A stretch of 11,679 nucleotides of DNA from Phycisphaerales bacterium UBA1910 (GTDB lineage: Bacteria; Planctomycetota; Phycisphaerae; Phycisphaerales; UBA1924), in contig DDGE01000032.1 of NCBI GenBank assembly GCA_002337545.1, positions 10,191 through 21,869 on the forward strand, in the 5' to 3' direction. The position numbers were made by a program, and so were the translations under genes. The notes below the pieces were generated by a model. That model was not told the origin of the DNA. It did not search any database and was given only the letters and a program-made list of their open reading frames with translations. Every line of letters starts with the position of its first letter. Within the stretch, counting starts at the first letter, position 1. This document shows positions 5,343-11,106 of the stretch, piece after piece.

Positions 5343-6152
5343 ATGAGTCGACCGCATATATTCGTTGCAACCCACCACAAATCGGGCACGGTCTGGATGC
5401 TCACGACCTTCCGCCGCCTTGCCAGCGCGAACAAGTTCCAGTTCTACGACCTGAACGCCACGATCAAGCCCTGGGCGAAGAACCCGAACAAGCTTGAAGA
5501 GTTCGAGGCGTTGCGCGAGAAGGTTGAGAAGAAGAACGATTCGCCCGCGGTCTTTGTCGATTATCAATCGGAGTTCCCCGACCTGAGCGCGTGCATCGAA
5601 TCCCGCGGTGCGCGGGGCATGCATATCGTCCGCGACCCGCGTGACATCCTGCTCAGCGCGGTCCGGTTCCACCTGTCGGCGGATGAGCCGTGGTTGCATG
5701 TGCCGGATGATCGCTTCGGCGGCATGACCTACCAGCAGAAGCTTGCGTCGTACGAGACGCTGGAGGATCGGATCCGCTTTGAGATCGATCACAACATGGG
5801 CTGGGTGATCCGCAAGATGCTCCGCTTCGACAATCAGGGTGTGATCCGTGATGTGCATTACGAGGACCTGATCGTTGATACGGACATGACGCTGTGGCAC
5901 GAGCTGTGTGTGGAGTTCGGTCTTGTGGGGCGTGAGATCGTCAACGGGCTCGATGCTTTCTGGAAGTCATCGGTTTTCGGCGATATGAAGAAGGTCGTCG
6001 AGTCCGGGGGCACATCGCACATCAAGAACGCCAAGCCGCGCCAGTGGCAGACGCTGCTGAGTGATACGATGATCGATGAGATCGAAACGGTCTTTGGCGA
6101 GGAGATCGACGGGTTGGGGTACCCCCGTGCGAACGAGCTCGCGGGCGTGTAG
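5343..6152 (+). CDS. Sulfotransferase domain protein 2, 269 aa
   Basis: Paralogue of the preceding gene. The opening (HIFVATHHKSGTVWMLTTF) and the 3'-phosphate motif match closely: HHKSGTVW at residues 11-18, HIVRDPRDILLSAV at 94-107 (Arg97, Ser105), then HYEDLIV in the C-terminal part. The C-termini also align (IETVFGEEIDGLGYPR against IEERFGWAIEKLGYPR). The frame is open back to 4662, but ATG 5343 is the start that aligns with the paralogue, and the upstream part overlaps that gene in another frame. Residues 40-68 differ most (more Lys and Glu), so the acceptor substrates may differ. Base use also differs: this copy is balanced to G-rich on the coding strand where the first is C-rich, so the duplication is probably not recent. 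Confidence 0.9.
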   Translation: MSRPHIFVATHHKSGTVWMLTTFRRLASANKFQFYDLNATIKPWAKNPNKLEEFEALREKVEKKNDSPAVFVDYQSEFPDLSACIESRGARGMHIVRDPRDILLSAVRFHLSADEPWLHVPDDRFGGMTYQQKLASYETLEDRIRFEIDHNMGWVIRKMLRFDNQGVIRDVHYEDLIVDTDMTLWHELCVEFGLVGREIVNGLDAFWKSSVFGDMKKVVESGGTSHIKNAKPRQWQTLLSDTMIDEIETVFGEEIDGLGYPRANELAGV

Positions 6153-6195
6153 ACTAGGCCCTGAAGGCGGAACCGATCGCCGCGAGGAGCCAGTC

Positions 6196-6870
6196 ATGCG
6201 TCGCACCATTTGCTGTACATCTTCATTCACCATGCTGCTGTTGTTGCTGCCTCTGTTTGGGGCGGCCGGGTGTTCTTCTACGGGCATCGCGATCCGAGAG
6301 TCGCTGGGCACGCCCAAGCGCGAGCAGCTTGTCGATCGGGTTGAGGAGACCCGCGAGGCGCAGGAGGATGCGAAGACGCAGTTCGCCAGCACGCTCGAGG
6401 AACTGCAGGCGCTGTCGGGGTTCGATGGCGGGGGGTTGGAGTCGGCGTACAAGCGGTTGGATTCCCAGCTCGATCGGGCGGAGAGCCGCGCGGAGCGGGT
6501 GCGTGACAAGATCCGGTCGGTGGATCGGGTGGCGACGGCGCTGTTCAACGAGTGGGAGGATGAGCTCGACGAGTACGCGACGGAGTCGCTGCGGAACGCT
6601 TCGGCGCGGCAACTGGATGAGACGAAGCAGCGGTTCGGGGACCTGCTGTTCGCGATGCGCAAGGCGGAGAGCAAGATGGCCCCGGTGCTGGCGGCGTTCG
6701 GGGATCAGGTGCTGTTCCTGAAGCACAACCTGAACGCGCGGGCGATCGCGAGTCTGGATTCGACGCTCGGTGAGCTTGAGGATGAGATCGCGGTGCTGAT
6801 TCGAGATATGGAGGCGTCGATCGCGGAGGCGAACGCGTTTATTGATGAGATGGGTGGGGAGAGGCAATAG
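6196..6870 (+). CDS. DUF2959 family lipoprotein, 224 aa
   Basis: ATG 6196 follows GAGGAG (6184-6189) at 6 bp and opens a lipoprotein signal: hydrophobic run MLLLLLPLFGAAG, then Cys26 as the lipidation site (the -3 position is Ala rather than Leu). The mature protein is a long charged coiled-coil helix bundle with signature strings of DUF2959 (KREQLVDRVEETREAQEDAK, FDGGGLESAYKRLD, LFNEWEDELDEY, DQVLFLKHNLNARAIASL). Members are bacterial lipoproteins of about 200 residues with no assigned function; the length here is normal. The in-frame ATG at 6076 is rejected because it lies inside the sulfotransferase gene. The stop codon TAG at 6868-6870 lies within a heptamer array, so the last residues (ERQ) are repeat-encoded and the original C-terminus may have been changed. 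Confidence 0.92.
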   Translation: MRRTICCTSSFTMLLLLLPLFGAAGCSSTGIAIRESLGTPKREQLVDRVEETREAQEDAKTQFASTLEELQALSGFDGGGLESAYKRLDSQLDRAESRAERVRDKIRSVDRVATALFNEWEDELDEYATESLRNASARQLDETKQRFGDLLFAMRKAESKMAPVLAAFGDQVLFLKHNLNARAIASLDSTLGELEDEIAVLIRDMEASIAEANAFIDEMGGERQ

Positions 6871-6897
6871 GCAGTGGGCAATAGGCAATAGGAAGAG
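6863..6897. repeat. Heptamer array, GGCAATA units, providing a stop codon
   Basis: Exact 7-bp units GGCAATA, GGCAGTG, GGCAATA, GGCAATA and GGAAGAG. The TAG that ends the DUF2959 gene is made by the junction of units 1 and 2. Confidence 0.85.
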
Positions 6898-6900
6898 TTG

Positions 6901-6978
6901 AACGCAGAGGACGCAAAGGGGCGCGGAGGCGCAGAGAAGAGATTTGGGGTGAACGCGAAGGTCGCGAAGAGCTCGAAG
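6901..6978 (+). repeat. Nonamer arrays (AACGCAGAG and AACGCGAAG types)
   Basis: Block 1: AACGCAGAG, GACGCAAAG, then looser GCGCGGAG and GCGCAGAGA units. Block 2 (6952-6978): AACGCGAAG, GTCGCGAAG and AGCTCGAAG, exactly 9 bp apart. No gene lies between 6871 and 7130; apart from this array, the heptamers and the HP3-like remnant I see nothing in that stretch. Confidence 0.8.
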
Positions 6979-7018
6979 GGGTGTTGGGTTGGGTGGGGAG
7001 TGGATGAGTATTGGTGGA

Positions 7019-7060
7019 CATGCAGGAGCCGGGGGTGGCTGCGTGTCGCATGGCTCCCGT
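7019..7060. repeat. Degenerate HP3-type element
   Basis: Begins CATGCAGGAGCCGGGG, exactly as the HP3 hairpin at 8977, then diverges but keeps GGC, GCATGG and CTCCCG in similar places. AGCC / GGCT and CATGC / GCATG can still pair. It lies 70 bp before the chosen start of the next gene. Confidence 0.55.
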
Positions 7061-7130
7061 GTTCTGGAAACCTCATCAACTGTACAGGAGATTTGTTCCA
7101 TTGATCTGTATCAAGAGTCAATATGTACGC

Positions 7131-8228
7131 ATGGAACTGATCGTTGTGTTCATTCTTGTCTTGTTCACTGGAATCGTTGCAGCTCAAGACAGTGATGGTG
7201 TGGGTAATCCGGGTATATTCACGACGCCGTTGGCATTAACAGTTCATGTTGCAGACCCAGATGGCGAAGGCATCGTTGGTGCCCCTGTTCAGGCGTATAC
7301 CAGTCATGGGATTGATTTCGGAATAACAAATGCTTCAGGTATGGTCGTCCTTGAGCTGGAATACGCACCGAGTCTTGATCAAGTAGCGGTCGTTCATCTC
7401 TCTGATGGGAGTTGGCATGCTGGGTACACGCTGGAAGAGCGGCATAGCTTTGATCAGAAGTTCCGTTCACTCACATCCAGCTTTGCCTTTCAATCCGAAT
7501 ATCAAGTCAGTCTTCACGATCAGGTGCAGCAGTACTCGCTCTCCATTGAGGCCGCTGATGCAGTGAAGGTTACAGGCCTGTTTACAGATGCCGCCACAGC
7601 GAAGCCGGTTGCTGGTGTGGCGGGCCGGGCAGTTCCTTATCTTTCGACATTTCTGACAGATGATGGTGGCGGATTCGATCTGGCCGTTGAAGAAAATGAG
7701 CCGGTTGACTTTGTGTACATGCTCCCAGACTCTCATCAGGTCTATGTCCAGTCGTTCACCGACTTGCAAACAGGTGTAGGTGTTGACCTTGGTCAGATCA
7801 GTGTGCAGTCATTGCCTGAAAATGCGCAGGTGTCAATCACATTCACGAACCCTCTAGATGATCCAGTCGATCCGGATACTCTTCGACTCAAGCATGCACA
7901 TGTGACTCTTGTAGAAGAGAACTCACAATACATGCTCATGTATTCAACGAATCGGGATCGATCTACAGCTGTGGACAATAGCTGGAGTGTGGATGAGCCA
8001 ACACCGCGAGGGCCTTCGGGCACTTACTATGTTACGGCAGGGAAGTACGGATCAGATGAAGTTGTAGCTCTCTGGCGAGCTGTTCGCGCTGGTCGACAAG
8101 CTCTACTCGATGTGCAGGGCGTCGTCAAAGTGGTGCTTGTAGATGGGCAACTTGTGCGTGTTGAGTTTGATGCAGTCCGGAACAGTGATGCAGTTCTTCA
8201 GGTTGGAGAAGACTTGCTCGACTCGTAG
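7131..8228 (+). CDS. Exported hypothetical protein, carboxypeptidase-regulatory-like repeats
   Basis: ATG 7131 starts a typical signal peptide (MELIVVFILVLFTGIVAAQ), giving 365 residues; the in-frame ATG 7011 would add 40 residues encoded largely by the HP3-like repeat. Residues about 34-85 (LTVHVADPDGEGIVGAPVQA, then GITNASGMVVLEL) and about 140-195 (VKVTGLFTDAATAKPVAGVA, then FLTDDGGGFDLAV) look like two beta-sandwich domains of the carboxypeptidase regulatory-like or big-Ig type. The rest is beta-rich and unrecognised. There is no PEP-CTERM or dockerin-like tail, unlike the other exported proteins here, and codon use is visibly less GC-rich, which suggests later acquisition. The stop codon is the first part of a repeat junction (TAGCTGGGGACGGG). 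Role unknown; secreted or surface-exposed is likely. Confidence 0.75.
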   Translation: MELIVVFILVLFTGIVAAQDSDGVGNPGIFTTPLALTVHVADPDGEGIVGAPVQAYTSHGIDFGITNASGMVVLELEYAPSLDQVAVVHLSDGSWHAGYTLEERHSFDQKFRSLTSSFAFQSEYQVSLHDQVQQYSLSIEAADAVKVTGLFTDAATAKPVAGVAGRAVPYLSTFLTDDGGGFDLAVEENEPVDFVYMLPDSHQVYVQSFTDLQTGVGVDLGQISVQSLPENAQVSITFTNPLDDPVDPDTLRLKHAHVTLVEENSQYMLMYSTNRDRSTAVDNSWSVDEPTPRGPSGTYYVTAGKYGSDEVVALWRAVRAGRQALLDVQGVVKVVLVDGQLVRVEFDAVRNSDAVLQVGEDLLDS

Positions 8229-8292
8229 CTGGGGACGGGATTTGCATGGCACCCAGATCCTGCTTAAGCTGCGCGTAAGCAGGGCACCCGGC
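8227..8292 (-). repeat. Composite HP3/HP1 element, copy e
   Basis: AGCTGGGGACGGG is an eroded HP3 part. From 8243 to 8292 all 50 bases match 9001-9050, including the HP1 hairpin in reverse orientation (CCTGCTTA 8259-8266, TAAGCAGG 8276-8283) with GGCACCC on both sides. Homology begins inside the stop codon of the preceding gene. Confidence 0.85.
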
Positions 8293-8314
8293 GCAGAGAT
8301 GAAGGGGTGGGGTG

Positions 8315-8341
8315 GACGCGAAGGGCACGAAAGTTTCGAGG
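8315..8341 (+). repeat. Nonamer array supplying a ribosome binding site
   Basis: Units GACGCGAAG, GGCACGAAA and GTTTCGAGG at an exact 9-bp period. Its last unit provides GAGGG, spaced 8 bp from the TTG at 8351. Confidence 0.6.
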
Positions 8342-8350
8342 GTTGATCGA

Positions 8351-8914
8351 TTGTTCTATGAAATCGTTTGGAAGGACAATGATGCAGAGCATCAGCCAGA
8401 CCCGAGTTGGAGTGAGGGCTGGTTATCCAAGCATCTATGTTCGGAGTGTGGAATCCTTGATTTGAATGCGTCGTATGACCTGTGCTTTTCGGCCTTGAGC
8501 GATAAGGGATTACGCGATGAGTTCAATCCAGTTTCTCCGGGAGGAATGTTTGTGATTTCATCCGCGTTGTATGGTGAAATCCGATCTTTCCTCGCTGGTC
8601 GGTTTCGTGTAGGGGAAGTGTGTATTTCCGGGAAGACTGACCCGAGTCGAAAAGTATGTGTCGCGGAGTATCACAGCAGGGTCGTCATACGCGGCGAGGA
8701 TCAAACACAAGACCTCGGCGTTTGTTCAATCTGTGACCGAAGGTTTAGTAATGCGATTGGAAAGAAGTATCTCGCGGCATCGGATGTCCAGTCACATACC
8801 GCGTATTCAAGTGTATCTGGTGCTTCACTGATATTGCCCGAAGAAGTCGTCGCGACGCTCCCGCGAGCCATTTCGAAGGGCTTTTTCAAGATTGGATTAC
8901 CGGTTCGATCCTGA
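8351..8914 (+). CDS. Two-CXXC (zinc-ribbon-like) hypothetical protein, frameshifted near the end
   Basis: The frame holds two cysteine pairs, CSECG and CSICD, roughly 100 residues apart, which could jointly bind a metal. Family is uncertain: the layout recalls 'double-CXXCG motif' proteins of Myxococcus and planctomycetes, but spacing differs and I would not assign it. I chose TTG 8351 (LFYEIVW, with GAGGG upstream) because the alternative GTG 8312 lies inside a nonamer repeat; the GTG start is also possible. The frame as given ends ISKGFFKIGLPVRS. Deleting one T from TTTTT (8882-8886) instead gives SRLDYRFDPDTKWVPRISDE and VFFLF up to a stop at 8961-8963, which reads as real protein. I therefore think the gene carries a one-base insertion, or a sequencing error. 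GC content is lower than in most of the window. Confidence 0.7.
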   Translation: MFYEIVWKDNDAEHQPDPSWSEGWLSKHLCSECGILDLNASYDLCFSALSDKGLRDEFNPVSPGGMFVISSALYGEIRSFLAGRFRVGEVCISGKTDPSRKVCVAEYHSRVVIRGEDQTQDLGVCSICDRRFSNAIGKKYLAASDVQSHTAYSSVSGASLILPEEVVATLPRAISKGFFKIGLPVRS

Positions 8915-8963
8915 TACCAAATGGGTGCCGCGTATCAGCGACGAAGTCTTCTTCTTGTTCTGA
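8887..8963 (+). pseudogene. Out-of-frame 3' end of the two-CXXC gene
   Basis: In the frame one base later than the upstream gene, this stretch reads SRLDYRFDPDTKWVPRISDE, VFFLF, stop, with codon choice like coding DNA. The stop is 13 bp before the next repeat cluster, the same kind of spacing seen at other genes here. It is most simply the true C-terminus of the gene starting at 8351. Confidence 0.65.
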
Positions 8964-8976
8964 TGACGTTCAAGGA

Positions 8977-9050
8977 CATGCAGGAGCCGGGGACGGCACC
9001 TGCATGGCACCCAGATCCTGCTTAAGCTGCGCGTAAGCAGGGCACCCGGC
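8977..9050 (-). repeat. Composite HP3/HP1 element, copy f
   Basis: HP3 part: arm CATGCAGGAGCC (8977-8988), loop GGGGAC (8989-8994), arm GGCACCTGCATG (8995-9006), paired with a single A-A mismatch. HP1 part: CCTGCTTA, loop AGCTGCGCG, TAAGCAGG, ending in GGCACCCGGC. 9001-9050 is identical to 8243-8292. Confidence 0.88.
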
Positions 9051-9084
9051 CACTAGCCACTAGCCCCTGGCCACTAGGGAGTGG
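9050..9084. repeat. Heptamer array, CCACTAG units
   Basis: Units CCACTAG, CCACTAG, CCCCTGG, CCACTAG and GGAGTGG at an exact 7-bp period, joined directly to the preceding HP1 element and the following double-hairpin element. Confidence 0.85.
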
Positions 9085-9296
9085 CCCCCCTCCGATCCGC
9101 CTACGGCGGACCACCTCCCTCGTCCGCTATAGGCGGATCGTGGGGAGGGGCAAGATGAGACCCCCTCCGTTCCACCAGAGGCGGACCACCTCCCCCGTTC
9201 CGCCTTGGGCGGATCTTTGACTGACGGGGGAGGAGAGAAGAGGTGCCCTCCGTACCGCCGTTGGCGGACATTCGGCCGACGGGGAGGAGAGAAGTA
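9084..9296 (-). repeat. Three CTCCTCCCCC double-hairpin elements (minus strand)
   Basis: Copies near 9084-9150, 9159-9240 and 9241-9296. On the minus strand each shows a C-rich arm, an inner hairpin (such as GATCCGCC / GGCGGAC), GGGAGG, a second hairpin and GGAGGGGG. The hairpin stems differ between copies while the clamps stay constant. Between 9297 and 9369 I see nothing recognisable. Confidence 0.8.
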
Positions 9297-9369
9297 AGGG
9301 GGTTGTAGATCGGGTGTGTTGTGGTCCTGTTTTCGTCTTTGAGTCAAAGGAGGGTACCGGGCGCGGGAC

Positions 9370-9417
9370 GGTGTTTGGGCCGCACTGCGCGGCTTTGCCG
9401 CGAGTACGGGCACCCAG
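9370..9417 (-). repeat. HP2 element
   Basis: 48 bp with stem CGCGGC / GCCGCG, differing from 9618-9665 at a single loop base (GCTTTGC against GCTTCGC). Confidence 0.85.
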
Positions 9418-9450
9418 TCATCCCGCCAGAGGCGGGTCTTCGACTCCATC

Positions 9451-9471
9451 AGGGACTGGCCACTGGGGAAG
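9451..9471. repeat. Short heptamer array
   Basis: AGGGACT, GGCCACT and GGGGAAG, three 7-bp units, preceded by a small hairpin CCCGCC AGA GGCGGG (9423-9437). Confidence 0.5.
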
Positions 9472-9476
9472 ATGGC

Positions 9477-9610
9477 GACCCCCTCCGCCCGCTGCGCGGG
9501 CACCTCCCCCATCAGGATGGGGGAGGAGAGAAGAGGCCCGCTCCGTCTCGCTTCGCTCGACACCTCCCCGGCTCCGCCTTTGGCGGATCTTCGAAATGCG
9601 GGGGAGGCGA
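9477..9610 (-). repeat. Two CTCCTCCCCC double-hairpin elements (minus strand)
   Basis: Copies near 9477-9533 and 9534-9610. The first carries CCCGCTGCGCGGG as its second hairpin, whose other strand contains CGCGCAGC, the HP1 loop word. Confidence 0.8.
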
Positions 9611-9617
9611 GTGGGAA

Positions 9618-9665
9618 GGTGTTTGGGCCGCACTGCGCGGCTTCGCCGCGAGTACGGGCACCCAG
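9618..9665 (-). repeat. HP2 element just after the udgX-like gene
   Basis: Hairpin CGCGGC GAA GCCGCG on the minus strand, ending 8 bp from the stop codon of the gene that reads into it. It could act as a 3' stabiliser or weak terminator of the repair operon; there is no T tract. Confidence 0.8.
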
Positions 9666-9673
9666 CTTGGAGG

Positions 9674-11104
9674 TCAGGTCGTGGCGTTGCGGAGGTCTTG
9701 GATGAACTCGGTGAGCATCTGGGGTTGTTCGTGCTTTGGGGCGCGGAGGATCTTCGCAGGACGGATGGTGGGGTAGATGGATGCGCGGATGTTGGGATGG
9801 GTGAGGCGTTGGCCTCTTGATTGGTGGACGCGGTAGCCGGCGCCGAAGATGGATTGGCCGGCGGTGGCGCCGAGGAGGATGATGGTGTCGGGGGCGATGG
9901 ATTCGATCTCGCGGTCGAGCCAGGGTTTGCAGGCGCGAATCTCCTTGGGGCTGGCGCGTCGGTGCATGCGCATTGAGCCCTTGGGCAGATATTTGAAGTG
10001 TTTGACGGCGTTGGTGATGTAGAGGTCGTCGCGGCTCAGGTTGGCGGCGGCGAGGGCCTGGTTGAGGAGTTGACCGGCGGGGCCGACGAATGGGCGGGCG
10101 GCGCGGTCTTCTTCGTCGCCGGGTTGTTCGCCGATGAGCATGATGCGTGCGTTGGGTGGGCCCTCGCCGAAGACGGTGTGGGTGGCCATCTCGGAGAGGG
10201 GGCAGCCGGCGCAGGCCTCAGCTTCTTCGGCGAGGACGGTGAGGGGGACATTTCGCGGTGGGAGGAAGGGGGTGGCTCCGGCGGAGGTTGATTGGGCCTC
10301 GATCATGCGGCGGACGCGGGCGGGGGCGTCCTTGAGCAGGTCTTCGATGATCTGGGCCTCGGGGAGGGTGGACCAGTAGCGCTTGGGCATCTCCTTGACC
10401 ATGGCGTTGATCTTGATGCGGGCGGGGTTGAAGATGTGGGCGTAGTAGGTCTTCCAGAGCTCTTCGACCTGGTCGTGCTCGTTGACCTGATCGGCGGGGA
10501 CGCCCTCGCCGAAGGTGAGGGACTGGCCGTCCCAGGTGGCGGATTCGTGGGGGGTGAAGATGGTCCAGTGCATGGCGCCGAAGCGGCCGACGAAGAAGGG
10601 GGCGATGAGGCGCATGATGCGGTGGTCGGGGCGGTGCCAGGCGACATACTGCTCGTCGGATGCGCCCCTCACACGCTGGAAGCGGACGAACGCTTTCATC
10701 TTGTGCATGTCGCGTGAGACATGGTGGGCGAGTGTTTCGAGTTTGCGGGTGTCGTGGTCGAGGATGTCGCTGAGGAGGTTGCGCTCGCGGCCGTGGGATA
10801 GGCGGTAGGCGATGCGGTAGAGCAGGTCCCATCGCTCTGGGTCGGCGTGGTGGGCGGTGAGTTTGCCTTTGCGGCCGAGTCGCTGGGCGATGCTGGAAGT
10901 GTGCGTTTCGAGGCGAGGGAGGTCGGCGAGATCTTCGGGGGTGCGTGTGGGATCGAAGAGTGAGCCGGCGCCGGATTCGGAGTCCTGCCATTGGATGGCG
11001 TCGGGGGGTGTGGCTTCGAGGAGCAATGACGCGGCGAGGGTGAGGAAGGCGTCGTAGTTGGCTTTGGGGTCGAGCAGGTGGATGTGGTTGGTGGCGGGCT
11101 GCAT
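9674..11104 (-). CDS. udgX: DUF4130-UdgX fusion: uracil-DNA binding / radical-SAM-linked repair protein
   Basis: 476 residues. Residues about 88-267 match the DUF4130 (TIGR03915-type) domain that accompanies a radical SAM repair protein: ERWDLLYRIAYRL, RFQRV, YVAWHRPDHRIM, PFFVGRF, PKRYW. Residues about 290-472 are a UdgX-type uracil-DNA glycosylase: Cys298 and Cys301 (CAGC), motif GEQPGDEED at 325-333 with RPFVGPAG, NAVKHFK at 365-371, and Cys392. His381 in SMRMH lines up with the KRRIH-loop histidine that, in Mycobacterium smegmatis UdgX, links covalently to the uracil site in DNA. His369 occupies a place held by a cluster Cys in family 4 enzymes. The late motif usually TIHPSAxLR reads TIRPAKILR, so its His is Arg448. 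The expected role is recognition of uracil or damaged bases together with the upstream radical SAM protein. ATG 11104 lies 2 bp after that gene's stop. Confidence 0.9.
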   Translation of the reverse strand: MQPATNHIHLLDPKANYDAFLTLAASLLLEATPPDAIQWQDSESGAGSLFDPTRTPEDLADLPRLETHTSSIAQRLGRKGKLTAHHADPERWDLLYRIAYRLSHGRERNLLSDILDHDTRKLETLAHHVSRDMHKMKAFVRFQRVRGASDEQYVAWHRPDHRIMRLIAPFFVGRFGAMHWTIFTPHESATWDGQSLTFGEGVPADQVNEHDQVEELWKTYYAHIFNPARIKINAMVKEMPKRYWSTLPEAQIIEDLLKDAPARVRRMIEAQSTSAGATPFLPPRNVPLTVLAEEAEACAGCPLSEMATHTVFGEGPPNARIMLIGEQPGDEEDRAARPFVGPAGQLLNQALAAANLSRDDLYITNAVKHFKYLPKGSMRMHRRASPKEIRACKPWLDREIESIAPDTIILLGATAGQSIFGAGYRVHQSRGQRLTHPNIRASIYPTIRPAKILRAPKHEQPQMLTEFIQDLRNATT

Positions 11105-11106
11105 GG

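Noticed and set aside
5229..5900. 223-residue minus-strand open frame under sulfotransferase 2
   Set aside because: It lies antisense to a gene with clear sulfotransferase motifs and has no start signal of its own.
4400..7200. Chromosomal replication origin
   Set aside because: The skew switch fits, but I find no cluster of TTATCCACA boxes (only scattered near-matches at about 5270, 7972 and 8443), no AT-rich unwinding region and no dnaA or dnaN.
8243..9050. CRISPR array
   Set aside because: Direct repeats exist but spacing is irregular, units are hairpin composites and no regular spacers or cas genes are seen.
8243..9050. Integron attC sites
   Set aside because: Layout is suggestive, but the GTTRRRY core and an integrase gene are not visible, so I report only the cassette-like arrangement.
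9060..9563. 167-residue minus-strand open frame
   Set aside because: Made entirely of double-hairpin, HP2 and heptamer repeats; no non-repeat core.
9084..9665. Insertion sequence or miniature transposon
   Set aside because: No transposase, no terminal inverted repeats enclosing the region and no clear target duplication; better explained as stacked small repeats.
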